Positions 8,698 through 18,797 of a DNA stretch of 64,000 bases are shown one piece after another. Source of the DNA: Caballeronia sp. INDeC2 (GTDB taxonomy: Bacteria; Pseudomonadota; Gammaproteobacteria; Burkholderiales; Burkholderiaceae). The stretch is from NCBI RefSeq assembly GCF_023631325.1, contig NZ_JALQDG010000004.1:1-64000 (forward strand), read 5' to 3'. Under the pieces are notes generated by a model. That model worked only from the letters and a program-made list of their open reading frames with translations, was not told the DNA's origin and did no database searches. The position numbers and the translations under genes are program-made. The first letter of the stretch is position 1. Every line of letters begins with the position of its first letter.

Positions 8698-8828
8698 CGT
8701 GGCGGTCTATCAGCACTGCCCCTGTGCGGGCGGCAGTCACTTTCCTTGCAGCTATGTCTCCGTCTATACACTGCTGCAAAGAAAGCAACCCCCGCCCCGC
8801 GGAGGGGCATCGCTAATAAACCACCACG
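8698..8828 (-). repeat. Long imperfect inverted repeat (structured RNA or dispersed repeat)
   Basis: Arms at 8698-8752 and 8773-8828 are inverted copies around a 20-base spacer. My hand alignment matches 43 of 55 positions with one single-base bulge. Eight of the twelve mismatches become G-U pairs if the minus strand (the strand of mfd and argE mRNA) is transcribed, whereas on the plus strand the same positions are C-A clashes. This suggests a folded RNA in the mfd 3' / argE 5' region. From memory, similar arm sequences recur between genes in Paraburkholderia-type genomes, so it may be a dispersed repeat family; only one copy was noticed in this window. Confidence 0.7.
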
Positions 8829-8850
8829 AACACAAACCAAACCAGCCCTA

Positions 8851-11800
8851 TCACCGCACAGCAACCGCCTGCCTCACCGGCCCACCCAACGCCCGCAACG
8901 TCTCCTTGACCGTCGAAATCCGCACAGCAAGATCGGGGCTGCGCGCCTCGATGCGCAACTTGTCCTGTCCCGCGAGCTTGATGTGCTTGTGCTTCTGCAC
9001 CATCTCGATGATCTTCATCCCATCGATGGGCGGGTTCGGAATGAACTGCAGCGAGATGGACTGCTCGGCCGCATCGATCTTCGAGATACCGAGCGGCTTC
9101 GCGGCCAGCCGCAGCCGATGCGTCTCCACGAGCGCATGCGCCTGCGGCGGCAGCTTGCCGAAGCGGTCGACGAGCTCTTCGAGAATGCCGTCGATGGCAT
9201 CGCTCGATTCGCAGTTCGCAAGCCGCTTGTACAGCGACAGACGCTCCTGCACGTCGCCGCAATAATCGGCGGGCAGGATGGCGGGCGCGTGCAGGTTGAT
9301 CTCGGTCGTCGCGGCAAGCGGCGCGTTCAGATCCGGCTCGCGGCCTTCCTTCAGCGCGCGCACGGCGTCGTTCAGCATGTCGGTGTAAAGCTGAAAACCG
9401 ATCTCGTGAATCTCGCCCGATTGCTTGTCGCCGAGCACTTCGCCGGTGCCCCGGATTTCGAGGTCGTGCATCGCGAGATAGAAGCCCGAACCGAGTTCTT
9501 CCATCTGCTGGATCGCTTCGAGCCGGCGTTGCGCCTGCTTCGTCAGCGACTGCGGATCGTGCACGAGCAGATACGCATACGCCTGGTGATGCGAACGCCC
9601 GACGCGTCCGCGCAACTGATGCAACTGCGCGAGCCCGAACTTGTCCGCGCGATGCATAAGGATCGTGTTCGCGCTCGGCACGTCGATGCCCGTTTCGATG
9701 ATCGTCGTGCACAACAGCACGTTTGCCCGCTGGCCGACGAAATCGCGCATCACGCGTTCGAGCTCGCGTTCGTGCATCTGGCCGTGCGCCACCGCGATGC
9801 GCGCTTCCGGCACCAACGCTTCGAGCATCGTGCGCCGATTCTCGATTGTCTCGACTTCGTTGTGCAGAAAGTACACCTGGCCGCCGCGCTTGAGTTCGCG
9901 CAGCATCGCCTCGCGTATCACACCGTCTTCCTCACGCCGCACGAAGGTCTTGATCGCGAGGCGCTTCTGCGGCGCGGTCGCGATCACGGAGAAATCGCGC
10001 AGGCCTTCGAGCGCCATGCCGAGCGTGCGTGGAATCGGCGTCGCGGTGAGCGTGAGCACGTCGACCTCGGCGCGCAACGCCTTCAACGCTTCCTTCTGAC
10101 GCACGCCGAAGCGGTGTTCCTCGTCGATGATCACGAGCCCGAGCCGCTTGAACTTCACATCGCCCGACAAGAGCTTGTGCGTGCCGATAACGATATCGAC
10201 CGAGCCTTCGTTGATCTGCTGCACGGCCGTCGATACTTCCTTGCCGGTCTTGAAGCGCGACAGCTCGGCGATCCGCACTGGCCAGTCGGCGAAGCGGTCG
10301 GTGAAGGTCTGCGTGTGCTGTTCGGCGAGGAGCGTGGTGGGCGAAAGAATCGCGACCTGCTTGCCCGCCATGACCGCGATGAACGCGGCACGCAGCGCGA
10401 CTTCGGTCTTGCCGAAGCCGACGTCGCCGCACACGAGGCGATCCATTGGCTTGCCGCTCGTCATGTCGCCGATCACCGCCGCGATCGCCGCCGCCTGATC
10501 CGGCGTTTCCTCGAAACCGAAGCTCTCCGCGAACTTGACGTAGTCGCGTGGTTCGAGCTTGAACGCGTAGCCCTCGCGCGCGGCGCGGCGCGCGTAGAGG
10601 TTGAGCAGTTCCGCGGCCGTATCGCGAATCTGCTGCGCGGCCTTGCGCTTGGCCTTTTCCCATTGGCCGGAGCCGAGCGTATGCAAAGGCGCGCTTTCCG
10701 GGTCCGCGCCGCTGTAGCGCGAAATCACGTGCAATTGCGCGACCGGCACATACAGCTTCGAATCGTTCTGGTACTCGAGATGCAGGAATTCGGTTTCGCC
10801 TTCGCCCAGATCCATCGACACGAGGCCCATGTAACGGCCGATGCCGTGCTGCGCATGAACGACAGGATCGCCCACCTTCAGCTCGGCGAGATCGCGCACC
10901 ATCGAATCGACGTTGCTCGCCTGCTCCTGGCGACGCCTTCCTGCGCGGCGTGCGAGCGGCCCGTAAAGCTCCGTCTCGGTGATGATCGCAAGCTTCTGCG
11001 CGGGCAGCGCGAAGCCGTTCGCGAGCGGCGCGATGCCGAGCGTGAACTTGGCGTCGCTCGCGAGCCATTCCTGAAAAGTGTCGCGCAATTCGCCGCGCAG
11101 GCCGTTGTCGGCGAGCAATTGCTGCATGGTTTCACGCCGTCCGGCCGATTCCGCGACGAGCATCACGCGGTTTTCCGTCTGCTCCAGATAGTGGCGCAGC
11201 GCGAGCAGCGGTTCGTCGGCATGACGGTCGAGAGCGAGGCCAGGCAGCGGCGCCGCCCAGCCGCCTTCCGGCGTGCTCGGGAATTTCAGTTGCGCGAAGG
11301 GTTTGGCAAACGTGAAGAAATCGTCGTCCGTCAGAAAGAGTCGGCGCGGTTCGAGCAAGGGCCGCTCGCGGTCGTGCGAGAGGAAGTCGTAGCGCTGCTT
11401 CGTGTCGTTCGTGAAGCGCTTGATCGCCGCGTCCATGTCGCCGACGAACGCGAGCTGCGAGCCTTGCGGCAGATAATGAAAGAGCGTGGCGGTTTCGTCG
11501 AAGAAGAGCGGCAGATAGTATTCGATGCCCGCCGAAGGCACGCCGTTGCCGATGTCCTTGTAGATCTGCGATCGGCTCGGATCGCCCTCGAAGACTTCGC
11601 GCCAGCGGCTGCGAAACGCGGTGCGCGCGGCTTCGTCGAACGGAAACTCGCGGCCCGGCAGCAGGCGCACGTCGCGCACCGGGTAGAGGCTGCGCTGCGT
11701 GTCGGGATCGAACGCACGGATGGAGTCGACCTGATCGTCGAACAGGTCGATGCGATAGGGCAGCGCAGAGCCCATCGGATACAGGTCGATGAGCGAGCCG

Positions 11801-12324
11801 CGCACACAGTATTCGCCCGGTCGCACGACCTGGCTCACGTGCTCGTACCCCGCGAGCGTCAATTGCGCCTTGAGCTTGGCTTCGTTCAGGCGCTCGCCCT
11901 GCGTGAACGAGAACGTGTAGGCCGCGAGAAACGACGCGGGCGGCATGCGATAGAGCGCGGTGATCGCGGGCACGATCAGGATGTCGCAGCGGCCTTCGCC
12001 GAGATCGTGCAGCGTAGCGAGTCGCTCGGACACGAGATCCTGGTGCGGCGAGAATGTGTCGTATGGCAGCGTTTCCCAGTCGGGCAGGAGCCGCACGCGC
12101 GCGTCCGGCGCGAAGAAGGGGATTTCGGCGGCGAGACGCTGCGCATCGACGGCGCCCGCGGTCACGACCGTCAAGAGCGGCACACTCTCGCGATACGCGG
12201 CGTGATAGCGCGCGATGGCGAGCGCATCGGCGGAGCCGGAGGCGCCGTCGAAGACGAAGCGCTGGCCCGGCTTCACGAGCGCGATGGGAGAACTGGACTG
12301 CGCGTTGACGGCTTTGGAAGGCAT
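8851..12324 (-). CDS. mfd: Transcription-repair coupling factor
   Basis: DNA translocase that removes stalled RNA polymerase from lesions and recruits UvrA for repair of the transcribed strand. The 1157-residue length matches full-size Mfd. In order: a UvrB-like N-terminal region, the RNA-polymerase-interacting domain with [13 protein letters not shown] near residue 490, a RecG-type translocase with Walker [10 protein letters not shown] near 635 and DEEHRFG near 735, helicase motifs with [14 protein letters not shown], and a C-terminal TRCF domain. It is divergent from ispD across 127 bases; a TATAAT hexamer on the minus strand (12405-12410) is a possible -10 for mfd. A long inverted repeat begins 22 bases after its stop. 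Confidence 0.97.
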   Translation of the reverse strand: MPSKAVNAQSSSPIALVKPGQRFVFDGASGSADALAIARYHAAYRESVPLLTVVTAGAVDAQRLAAEIPFFAPDARVRLLPDWETLPYDTFSPHQDLVSERLATLHDLGEGRCDILIVPAITALYRMPPASFLAAYTFSFTQGERLNEAKLKAQLTLAGYEHVSQVVRPGEYCVRGSLIDLYPMGSALPYRIDLFDDQVDSIRAFDPDTQRSLYPVRDVRLLPGREFPFDEAARTAFRSRWREVFEGDPSRSQIYKDIGNGVPSAGIEYYLPLFFDETATLFHYLPQGSQLAFVGDMDAAIKRFTNDTKQRYDFLSHDRERPLLEPRRLFLTDDDFFTFAKPFAQLKFPSTPEGGWAAPLPGLALDRHADEPLLALRHYLEQTENRVMLVAESAGRRETMQQLLADNGLRGELRDTFQEWLASDAKFTLGIAPLANGFALPAQKLAIITETELYGPLARRAGRRRQEQASNVDSMVRDLAELKVGDPVVHAQHGIGRYMGLVSMDLGEGETEFLHLEYQNDSKLYVPVAQLHVISRYSGADPESAPLHTLGSGQWEKAKRKAAQQIRDTAAELLNLYARRAAREGYAFKLEPRDYVKFAESFGFEETPDQAAAIAAVIGDMTSGKPMDRLVCGDVGFGKTEVALRAAFIAVMAGKQVAILSPTTLLAEQHTQTFTDRFADWPVRIAELSRFKTGKEVSTAVQQINEGSVDIVIGTHKLLSGDVKFKRLGLVIIDEEHRFGVRQKEALKALRAEVDVLTLTATPIPRTLGMALEGLRDFSVIATAPQKRLAIKTFVRREEDGVIREAMLRELKRGGQVYFLHNEVETIENRRTMLEALVPEARIAVAHGQMHERELERVMRDFVGQRANVLLCTTIIETGIDVPSANTILMHRADKFGLAQLHQLRGRVGRSHHQAYAYLLVHDPQSLTKQAQRRLEAIQQMEELGSGFYLAMHDLEIRGTGEVLGDKQSGEIHEIGFQLYTDMLNDAVRALKEGREPDLNAPLAATTEINLHAPAILPADYCGDVQERLSLYKRLANCESSDAIDGILEELVDRFGKLPPQAHALVETHRLRLAAKPLGISKIDAAEQSISLQFIPNPPIDGMKIIEMVQKHKHIKLAGQDKLRIEARSPDLAVRISTVKETLRALGGPVRQAVAVR

Positions 12325-12451
12325 AGAGTGTGCAAGGAGCCGTCCGGCAAACGCGGGTTCGGAAAGTCGAACTGGCGCGCGCGGGACGTGGTCGCGAAAG
12401 ACCTATTATAAAATCCGGGCTTCAACTTTGACTTGCCCACATTATTCGCCC

Positions 12452-13186
12452 GTGACTTCGCGCCTGTTCTCACTGATTCCTTGCGCCGGAACCGGCAGCC
12501 GTTCCGGTGCGCCGATGCCGAAGCAATACCAGACTGTCGCGGGCCGTCCGATGCTCGCGTACTCGCTCGCGGCGTTCGACGCATGCTCCGAATTCTCGCA
12601 GACGCTCGTCGTGCTCGCACCGGACGACAATCATTTCGACGCCCGCCGCTTCGCCGGACTGCGTTTCGCGGTGGAGCGCTGCGGCGGCGCCTCGCGGCAG
12701 GCGTCGGTGTACAACGGGCTGCTCGCGCTCGCGAAATTCGGCGCGCGCGAGGATGACTGGGTCCTCGTGCACGACGCCGCGCGCCCCGGCATCACGCCGG
12801 AGCTGATTCGCAAACTTGTCGCGGAACTGCGCGATGATACGGTCGGCGGCATTCTCGCGTTGCCGCTCGCGGATACGCTGAAGCGCGTCGCACCGAACAT
12901 GCCCGACGTGCCGTCCTCTGCTGCGGACAACGAGACGCGCATCGCGCGCACGGAATCGCGCGACGGGCTCTGGCAGGCGCAGACGCCGCAAATGTTCCGG
13001 CTCGGCATGCTGCGCGAAGCGATCGAGCGTGCGCGCCACGACGGCCACGACCTGACGGACGAAGCGAGCGCCGTCGAATGGCTCGGGCACTCGCCGAAGC
13101 TGGTTCAGGGCAGCTTGCGCAACTTCAAGGTGACCTATCCGGAAGATTTCGCGCTCGCGGGCGCGGTCCTTTCCGCGAACGCCTGA
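12452..13186 (+). CDS. ispD: 2-C-methyl-D-erythritol 4-phosphate cytidylyltransferase
   Basis: Third step of the non-mevalonate isoprenoid pathway, joining CTP to methylerythritol phosphate. The 244-residue product begins at a GTG (12452) and carries the nucleotide-binding loop [10 protein letters not shown] followed by PKQY. The more usual form is PAAG, so the Cys in place of Ala is a small oddity. VHDAARP and the C-terminal DDASAVE-like segment (TDEASAVEW) are also present. Longer upstream reading would run into the mfd promoter region and has no homology. ispF follows after 26 bases, the usual ispDF pairing. Confidence 0.94.
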   Translation: MTSRLFSLIPCAGTGSRSGAPMPKQYQTVAGRPMLAYSLAAFDACSEFSQTLVVLAPDDNHFDARRFAGLRFAVERCGGASRQASVYNGLLALAKFGAREDDWVLVHDAARPGITPELIRKLVAELRDDTVGGILALPLADTLKRVAPNMPDVPSSAADNETRIARTESRDGLWQAQTPQMFRLGMLREAIERARHDGHDLTDEASAVEWLGHSPKLVQGSLRNFKVTYPEDFALAGAVLSANA

Positions 13187-13212
13187 CTCACACTCAACCA
13201 AGGTTTGAATCG

Positions 13213-13704
13213 ATGGATTTCAGAATCGGACAGGGGTACGACGTCCACCAGCTCGTCGAGGGCCGCCCGCTCATCATCGGCGGCGTGACGATTCCCTATG
13301 AGCGCGGCCTGCTCGGTCATTCCGACGCCGACGTGCTCCTGCACGCCATCACCGATGCGCTGTTCGGCGCGGCGTCGCTCGGCGATATCGGCCGGCACTT
13401 TCCGGACACGGCGACGGAATTCGCCGGTGCCGACAGTCGCGTGCTGCTGCGCGAGGCGTTCAAGCGTGTGTCGGAAGCGGGATTCGCCATCGCGAACGTC
13501 GACAGCACGATCATCGCGCAGGCGCCGAAGCTCGCACCGCATATCGACGCGATGCGCGCGAACATCGCCGCGGATCTCGATCTCGCGATCGACCGCGTGA
13601 ACGTGAAGGCCAAAACCAACGAAAAGTTGGGCTATCTCGGCCGCAAGGAAGGCATCGAGGCGCAAGCCGCGGTGCTGTTGCGCCGCACGTCGATCGACGG
13701 ATGA
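13213..13704 (+). CDS. ispF: 2-C-methyl-D-erythritol 2,4-cyclodiphosphate synthase
   Basis: Cyclises the CDP-methylerythritol phosphate intermediate with loss of CMP, the step after IspE. The 163-residue product has the zinc ligands Asp10 and His12 in GYDVH and His44 in ADVLLH, plus the HSDAD motif and the C-terminal KTNEKLG signature. It starts at the ATG at 13213, 26 bases after ispD, and is closed by a strong terminator hairpin. The two genes form a compact isoprenoid unit. Confidence 0.96.
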   Translation: MDFRIGQGYDVHQLVEGRPLIIGGVTIPYERGLLGHSDADVLLHAITDALFGAASLGDIGRHFPDTATEFAGADSRVLLREAFKRVSEAGFAIANVDSTIIAQAPKLAPHIDAMRANIAADLDLAIDRVNVKAKTNEKLGYLGRKEGIEAQAAVLLRRTSIDG

Positions 13705-13707
13705 ACC

Positions 13708-13737
13708 GACGCCACGCTGCCCTGGCGTGGCGTCTTT
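13708..13737 (+). terminator. ispDF terminator
   Basis: A perfect 10-bp stem (13708-13717 with 13725-13734) with a 7-base loop is followed by three T residues. It lies immediately after the ispF stop and before the convergent ahpD stop, so it may serve both sides. Confidence 0.8.
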
Positions 13738-13743
13738 GCAGAC

Positions 13744-14268
13744 TTAATTCTTCTCCGCTTCGATCGTCAGCGCGACGGCGTTGATCACCGCCGCGATGCG
13801 GCCGACGTCGCGCAATTGCGTAGTCGACATGCCTTCGGTGACGAGATTCTCGTAGTGGGACTTCACGCAGAAGTGGCACTTGCCGATGATCGACGCCGCC
13901 AGCGCGTACATCTCGAAGCGCCGCTTGCCGACGCCGCCATGCGACGCATACGCATTCATGCGCAGGCCGGCGGGCTGCGTCTTGAGATCCGCGTTGTCGG
14001 CCATTTCCAGATACGGATACCAGACATTGTTCATGCCCATCAGCGCGGCGGCGGTCAGCGCCGCGTTGGTCTCCTCCGGCGACAGCACGCCCGCATTGCG
14101 GATGATGCCGGTGAGTTTCGTCGCCTTCGCGGCATACGCGGCGGCAAGCGCGACACCGACCGCGTCGTTGCCTTCGAGCGACGAGCGGGCAATGGTGCCG
14201 TCAACGTTCAGGCGAATGTCCTTCGCGTAATCGGGCACGAGTTCCTTGATCGCGGACAGGAATTCCAT
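13744..14268 (-). CDS. ahpD: Alkyl hydroperoxide reductase AhpD
   Basis: CMD-family disulfide reductase thought to pass electrons to the AhpC peroxidase. The 174-residue product has the catalytic CHFC motif (Cys131, Cys134) with His138 in the ExxxxxxCxxCxxxH arrangement. The start is preceded by an AGGAG-type site on the minus strand. It lies downstream of ahpC, but a strong terminator separates them, so ahpD may be expressed by read-through or from its own promoter. The AhpC/AhpD pairing replaces the AhpF flavoprotein of enteric bacteria. Confidence 0.94.
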   Translation of the reverse strand: MEFLSAIKELVPDYAKDIRLNVDGTIARSSLEGNDAVGVALAAAYAAKATKLTGIIRNAGVLSPEETNAALTAAALMGMNNVWYPYLEMADNADLKTQPAGLRMNAYASHGGVGKRRFEMYALAASIIGKCHFCVKSHYENLVTEGMSTTQLRDVGRIAAVINAVALTIEAEKN

Positions 14269-14293
14269 TGTTTTTCTCCTATTCGATGGCGGT

Positions 14294-14337
14294 AAAAAGC
14301 CCGCCGCGGCCGAACACGCTCGGCCGGAGGCGGGCTT
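14294..14337 (-). terminator. Terminator between ahpC and ahpD
   Basis: On the minus strand a long GC-rich stem (14297-14305 with 14329-14337, continuing inward through GGCCGA/TCGGCC pairing) is followed by five T residues (A run 14294-14298). It lies downstream of ahpC and upstream of ahpD, both on the minus strand. Confidence 0.8.
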
Positions 14338-14353
14338 GCGGCATCAAGACCGA

Positions 14354-14902
<549 letters not shown>

Positions 14903-15000
14903 GCAGTGACTCCTGTGAAATCGTTGAAAGGACAAGCTCAACCAAACTACTGGATCGCCATAACGCTCGCGTGACACTCTCATGCCAGACGCGTTGAGCG

Positions 15001-15068
15001 TTAACCCGGTTAATCTTAACTTTATTTAAAAATACGGCTCAATAGTTTCTAACTAACGATTCGGATAG
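15001..15068 (-). promoter_or_regulatory. ahpC: ahpC promoter with OxyR-like site and dyad
   Basis: On the minus strand, -35 TTGAGC (15037-15042) and -10 TAAGAT (15013-15018) are 18 bases apart. ATAG-type tetrads at 15042-15045 and 15065-15068, with CTAA between them at 15053-15056, overlap and precede the -35. OxyR activates from this position, though one spacing is a base too long. A perfect dyad TTAACC-C-GGTTAA (15001-15013) overlaps the expected transcription start. Binding is inferred, not shown. Confidence 0.45.
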
Positions 15069-15098
15069 ATTTTCACGAATACGCCGAGAGAGACGCGT

Positions 15099-16463
15099 CT
15101 AGCCTTCGAAGCGCGAGCCGCCTTTCATCGGCGGGAAATCGATGGTCACTTCGAAGCCGGGAAGCGGCGTGCGGTTGCGTAGCCGAAGCGTGCCGCGTTG
15201 ACGCGTGACGAGGCGTTGCACGATGGCCATGCCGAGCCCCGTACCGTTCGCCTGCGTGCGCGCCGTGTCGACGCGATAGAAGGGGCGCGTGATGAGCGCG
15301 ACCTGATCGTCGGGAATGCCGCGGCCTTCGTCCATCACCGAGAGCTCGACCTTGCCGTGCCCGACGCGCGTCTGCAGCGTGATGCGCGCAATGTCGTCCT
15401 GTTCGCTGCGGCCGTATTTGCGCGCGTTCTCGAGCAGATTGCCGACCACGCGGCGGGCATCGGTCGGATCGCCTTCGATCACCGCGCCTTGCGCGAGATC
15501 GGTGCGCATGACGACGCCGTCGTCGGCCTGGAAGCGCGCGGCGAGCTCGCTTGCGATCATCGAGAGATCCACGGCTTCGGGCATGCGCTGCATCGGCCGC
15601 GCATAGTCGAGGAAGCGGCCGATGATCATGTCCATCTGCTCGATGTCGTCGATCATCGCGAGCTTGGTCGCTTCGTCCGACGGGCTCATTTCGGTTTCGA
15701 GTCGCAGGCGCGCGAGCGGCGTACGCAAATCGTGCGAGATGCCCGCGAGCATCAGCGCGCGATCCGCTTCGAGTTGCTCGAGATCCTGCACCATCTGGTT
15801 GAAGCTTCGATTGGTTTCCGCCGCCACGCCCATGCCGCGCTCGGGCAAGGGCTCCGGCGACTGTCCCGAGCCGACCTTGCGCGCCGCGAGCGCAAGCCGC
15901 GCGAATGGCCGGTTCACGAGACTCGTGATGAACGCCGCACCGAACAGCGACAGCGCGAGCGCGAACACGCCCCAGCCGGCCCATTGCAGGCCGGTGACGG
16001 TGTCGAGCTGGTCGCGATCGAGGGCGACCCAGTAATCGTCGTCGTCGATCTTGAAGCTGATCCAGACGCCGGGAATGTCGTTCACCGATTGCGCGATGAT
16101 CGTTTCGTTGCCGAGCCGGCCGCGCACGTCGCGCTCGATCAGCCGGTTGAGCGATTCGTCCGGCTGCAGCTTGTACTTGTCGGTGGTTTCGCGCGGATAC
16201 ACGCGTACGCCCTCGTTGCTCTCCAGATCCTGAAGCAGCGCGCGACGCAGATCGGGGTCGGAATAGAGCAGGGCGGTACGCGTGAGCTTGACCACGGCGA
16301 CGAGCTGAAGCGCCACGCGCTGCGCGCGCGGTTCGCGCTCGATCACGCGAAAGCTCTGAAACCACGCCGTGAGGCTCACGGCGATGAGCAGCGCGATCAG
16401 CGCGAAGGTACGCCAAAACAGGCCGCCGAACGCGAGCGCCAGTAGCCGCCTGTCGATGCGCAT
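15099..16463 (-). CDS. envZ: EnvZ-type sensor histidine kinase
   Basis: Inner-membrane kinase partner of the OmpR-like regulator encoded just upstream. The 454-residue product has a first membrane helix at about 18-36, a periplasmic domain of roughly 125 residues, a second helix at about 163-182, a HAMP linker, and a dimerisation/phosphotransfer helix with SHDLRTPL (His244). The ATP-binding domain has the N-box LENARKYG, the G1 motif DEGRGIP and the G2 motif GTGLGMAIV. The start at 16463 places the first helix correctly; a longer reading (to 16568) would overlap ompR and adds unrelated sequence. The stimulus is not evident; osmolarity is only assumed from the family name. Confidence 0.9.
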   Translation of the reverse strand: MRIDRRLLALAFGGLFWRTFALIALLIAVSLTAWFQSFRVIEREPRAQRVALQLVAVVKLTRTALLYSDPDLRRALLQDLESNEGVRVYPRETTDKYKLQPDESLNRLIERDVRGRLGNETIIAQSVNDIPGVWISFKIDDDDYWVALDRDQLDTVTGLQWAGWGVFALALSLFGAAFITSLVNRPFARLALAARKVGSGQSPEPLPERGMGVAAETNRSFNQMVQDLEQLEADRALMLAGISHDLRTPLARLRLETEMSPSDEATKLAMIDDIEQMDMIIGRFLDYARPMQRMPEAVDLSMIASELAARFQADDGVVMRTDLAQGAVIEGDPTDARRVVGNLLENARKYGRSEQDDIARITLQTRVGHGKVELSVMDEGRGIPDDQVALITRPFYRVDTARTQANGTGLGMAIVQRLVTRQRGTLRLRNRTPLPGFEVTIDFPPMKGGSRFEG

Positions 16464-16525
16464 GGGTCTGTCGGGTTCAGCTCGGTAAAGGGGAGAAAGC
16501 GTGACGAAACTCGCTCGAATATCGA

Positions 16526-17251
16526 TCAGGCTGCGCCGTCCGGAATGAAGACGTAGCCGAGGCCCCACACTGTCTGAATGAAACGCGGGCTGCTGGGGTC
16601 GGGCTCGATCAGCTTGCGCAGCCGCGAGATCTGCACGTCGAGGCTTCGATCGAACACTTCGTATTCACGTCCGCGTGCAAGCTCCATCAGCTTCTCGCGG
16701 GAGAGGGGCTGACGCGGATGACGCGCGAACACCTTCAGCACCGAAAACTCGCCCGTGGTCAGCGGAATTTCCTGCCCGTTTTTCGTGAGCGTGCGCGTCG
16801 CGAGGTTCAGCGCGAACTCGCCGAACTCGAACACTTCGGTGGTTTCGGACGGCGCTCCCGGCAATTCGGACGGCGTCTGGCGACGCAGCACCGCGTGAAT
16901 GCGCGCGACGAGTTCGCGCGGATTGAACGGCTTCGGCAGATAGTCGTCCGCACCCATTTCGAGTCCGACGATGCGATCGACGTCTTCACCCTTCGCGGTG
17001 AGCATGATGATCGGCGTGCGATCGTTGCTGCCGCGCAGACGCCGGCAGATGGAAAGACCGTCTTCGCCGGGAAGCATCAGATCGAGCACGAGCAGATCGA
17101 AACGCTCGCGCACCCAGAGCTTGTTCATCGACGGCGCGTTTTCCGCGACGTACACATTGAAGCCCTGTTCACCGAGGTAACGCCGCAGCAGATCGCGCAG
17201 GCGCGGATCGTCGTCGACGACGAGAATTTTTGAAGGGTTCTTGGTTTCCAT
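16526..17251 (-). CDS. ompR: OmpR-type response regulator
   Basis: DNA-binding regulator phosphorylated by the adjacent kinase. The 241-residue product has a receiver domain with the acidic pair DDD at 13-15, phosphoacceptor Asp57 in LVLDLMLPG and Lys107 in YLPKPF. A C-terminal winged helix follows, with the PLSREKLMELARG and DVQISRLRKLIE segments. Its gene precedes envZ by 62 bases in the same direction. Repeated TGTAACA half-sites upstream (17288-17320) suggest autoregulation and control of the divergent gene at 17496. Confidence 0.93.
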   Translation of the reverse strand: METKNPSKILVVDDDPRLRDLLRRYLGEQGFNVYVAENAPSMNKLWVRERFDLLVLDLMLPGEDGLSICRRLRGSNDRTPIIMLTAKGEDVDRIVGLEMGADDYLPKPFNPRELVARIHAVLRRQTPSELPGAPSETTEVFEFGEFALNLATRTLTKNGQEIPLTTGEFSVLKVFARHPRQPLSREKLMELARGREYEVFDRSLDVQISRLRKLIEPDPSSPRFIQTVWGLGYVFIPDGAA

Positions 17252-17287
17252 GGCGGCATCTTAGCGCGTTTGGTCAAACGCCGAGTT

Positions 17288-17320
17288 TGTAACAAAAGCG
17301 AGTGTAACAGTTGGTTACAA
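17288..17320. promoter_or_regulatory. TGTAACA half-site array between ompR and 17496 gene
   Basis: TGTAACA occurs at 17288-17294 and 17303-17309 (15 bases start to start), with an inverted TGTAACC on the minus strand at 17313-17319. E. coli OmpR half-sites contain GTAACA/GTTACA cores, so an OmpR-family operator controlling both divergent genes is plausible. This assignment is inference from motif and position. Confidence 0.4.
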
Positions 17321-17495
17321 AATTTACGGGGCCTGTGGCACGGCCTGAGGGTTTGGTGCGTACACTGCTTTACCTAAGCCCGCCATTCGGTAGATACTCC
17401 ATTAGTCCAGCGCGTCATGCGGCCCGACCAAGCCACGAGGAGGCGCGCGCGAAAAGAATGAGGCTGTCCGGTTGTCGAGCAACGAAGGGAACAAC

Positions 17496-17867
17496 ATGAA
17501 GGGAGCGCGGCAGCGCGGACCCGTGCGCTCCGAGCGCATCTTCAGAAAGACACTTCTTGCCAGTGCGCTCTACGCAGTACTGAGCACACCTCACGCCTAT
17601 GCGCAGTCCACGGGTTTCGACCGTGGCATCTCCAGTTCGCCGAATCGTTTCGATGGCCGCATGATCCGCGCGCAGCAGCGCGTAAGTAAAAGCTCGACGC
17701 CGTCGAGCCAGGATCACGACCCGAAAGCGCCCGCCATGCAACCCATCCAGCAGGTCGATCAAACACCGCCCGCGCGCCCGCCGCGCCACACGGTGATGAC
17801 CGCCGACGAGCGGCGTCTCTTGCGGCAGCATATCGAAGAAGCGGTGCGCGATCTTTATAAGCGCTAA
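17496..17867 (+). CDS. Small exported protein of unknown function
   Basis: Not assigned to a known family. The 123-residue product begins with a basic stretch and a hydrophobic core, then AYA at about 34-36, a typical signal peptidase I site, so the mature part is probably periplasmic or secreted. The mature region is polar and proline/serine-rich and ends in a basic helix with DERRLLRQHIEEA. The start at 17496 follows a GAAGGGA site by 5 bases and was preferred to a TTG at 17472. It lies 15 bases before the DUF1501 gene and is divergent from ompR, so the two probably form an operon near OmpR-type sites. Confidence 0.65.
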   Translation: MKGARQRGPVRSERIFRKTLLASALYAVLSTPHAYAQSTGFDRGISSSPNRFDGRMIRAQQRVSKSSTPSSQDHDPKAPAMQPIQQVDQTPPARPPRHTVMTADERRLLRQHIEEAVRDLYKR

Positions 17868-17882
17868 GAGGCGCGACTCCCG

Positions 17883-18797
17883 ATGAACCGACGTCAATTC
17901 CTCTCGATTGCCGGCGCGTTCGCAGGATGCGCAGGCAGTGGCAGGGAAGCGTTCGCCATCGCACATTCGGGTTCTGGGTCTTCCGTTCGCGTTCTCGTGC
18001 TCGTCGATCTCGACGGCGGCAACGACGGGCTGAACACCGTCATTCCTTTCGCCGATCCTCGCTATCGCGAGTTAAGGCCGAACCTCGCTATATCGAACGA
18101 TCAGGCATTGACGCTCGATGAACGCACGGCCTTGCATCCGTCGCTGTCGCCGTTGATGAGCGCGTGGCGCGCCAACGATCTCGCGATCGTGCAGGGCGTC
18201 GGTTATGGCGCGCCCAACCGGTCGCATTACCGCTCGCGTCAGATCTGGGATACCGCATCGCATGCGGATGAATATCGTGCCGATGGCTGGCTCGATCGCG
18301 TGAGCGTCGTCACCGAGGTGAAGACGTTCGAGGCCGCGGGGGACGCCATCGCACGAGGCTCCTCTTATGAAGTCAACGTAATCCGCCTCTCGTTGCATGG
18401 CTTCGATACGCACGAGAATCAGGCGCGCCGGCATGCGGCGTGTCTTGCACAACTCGCTGAAGGACTCGCATCGCTGCGCGCGTCGTTGATTGCGTCCGGC
18501 GCGTGGAACCGCACGCTCGTAATGACGCGCTCGGAGTTCGGACGCGCCGCGCGTGAAAATGCAGCGGGAGGCACGGACCACGGCGCGGCCGCGGCGCATT
18601 TCGTGATGGGCGGACGTGTGCGCGGCGGGCTTTTCGGCACGCCACCGCGACTCGATCGACTCGATGCGGAAGGCGGCTTGCCCGTCGGCATCGACTTCAG
18701 AAGGCTGTATGCGACGGTCCTCGACGCATGCTGGCAGAGCGGCTCGGAATCGATCCTCGGCGCACGTTTCGAGCCGCTACCGATTCTGCGCGTCTAA
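17883..18797 (+). CDS. Compact DUF1501 protein with Tat-type leader
   Basis: DUF1501 proteins are exported, sulfatase/phosphatase-fold-like proteins of unknown role. This one starts with MNRRQFLS, a twin-arginine leader, and contains the DLDGGNDGLNTV motif near residue 40, SHYRSRQIWDT, GFDTHENQ and the TRSEFGRAARENAAGGTDHG segment typical of the family. At 304 residues it is shorter than the 370-400 I would expect; the loss appears to be in the middle, between the GWLDRV and GFDTHENQ segments, and the frame is intact. The usual DUF1800 partner is not adjacent; a small exported protein takes that place. Its last 4 bases overlap the convergent gene. Confidence 0.75.
   Translation: MNRRQFLSIAGAFAGCAGSGREAFAIAHSGSGSSVRVLVLVDLDGGNDGLNTVIPFADPRYRELRPNLAISNDQALTLDERTALHPSLSPLMSAWRANDLAIVQGVGYGAPNRSHYRSRQIWDTASHADEYRADGWLDRVSVVTEVKTFEAAGDAIARGSSYEVNVIRLSLHGFDTHENQARRHAACLAQLAEGLASLRASLIASGAWNRTLVMTRSEFGRAARENAAGGTDHGAAAAHFVMGGRVRGGLFGTPPRLDRLDAEGGLPVGIDFRRLYATVLDACWQSGSESILGARFEPLPILRV

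Larger units (their letters stand above)
8592..8850. other. argE-mfd intergenic region with repeats
   Basis: A 259-base gap without a supportable gene. From left to right it holds the argE leader, a telomere-like G-tract array (8653-8678) and a long imperfect inverted repeat (8698-8828) that ends 22 bases from the mfd stop. Both structures are described separately. Confidence 0.7.

Noticed and set aside
8632..12411. 1259-residue open frame antisense to mfd
   Set aside because: Lies wholly opposite a certain mfd gene, is Arg/His/Glu/Leu-biased as expected for the antisense frame of high-GC genes, and has no domain.
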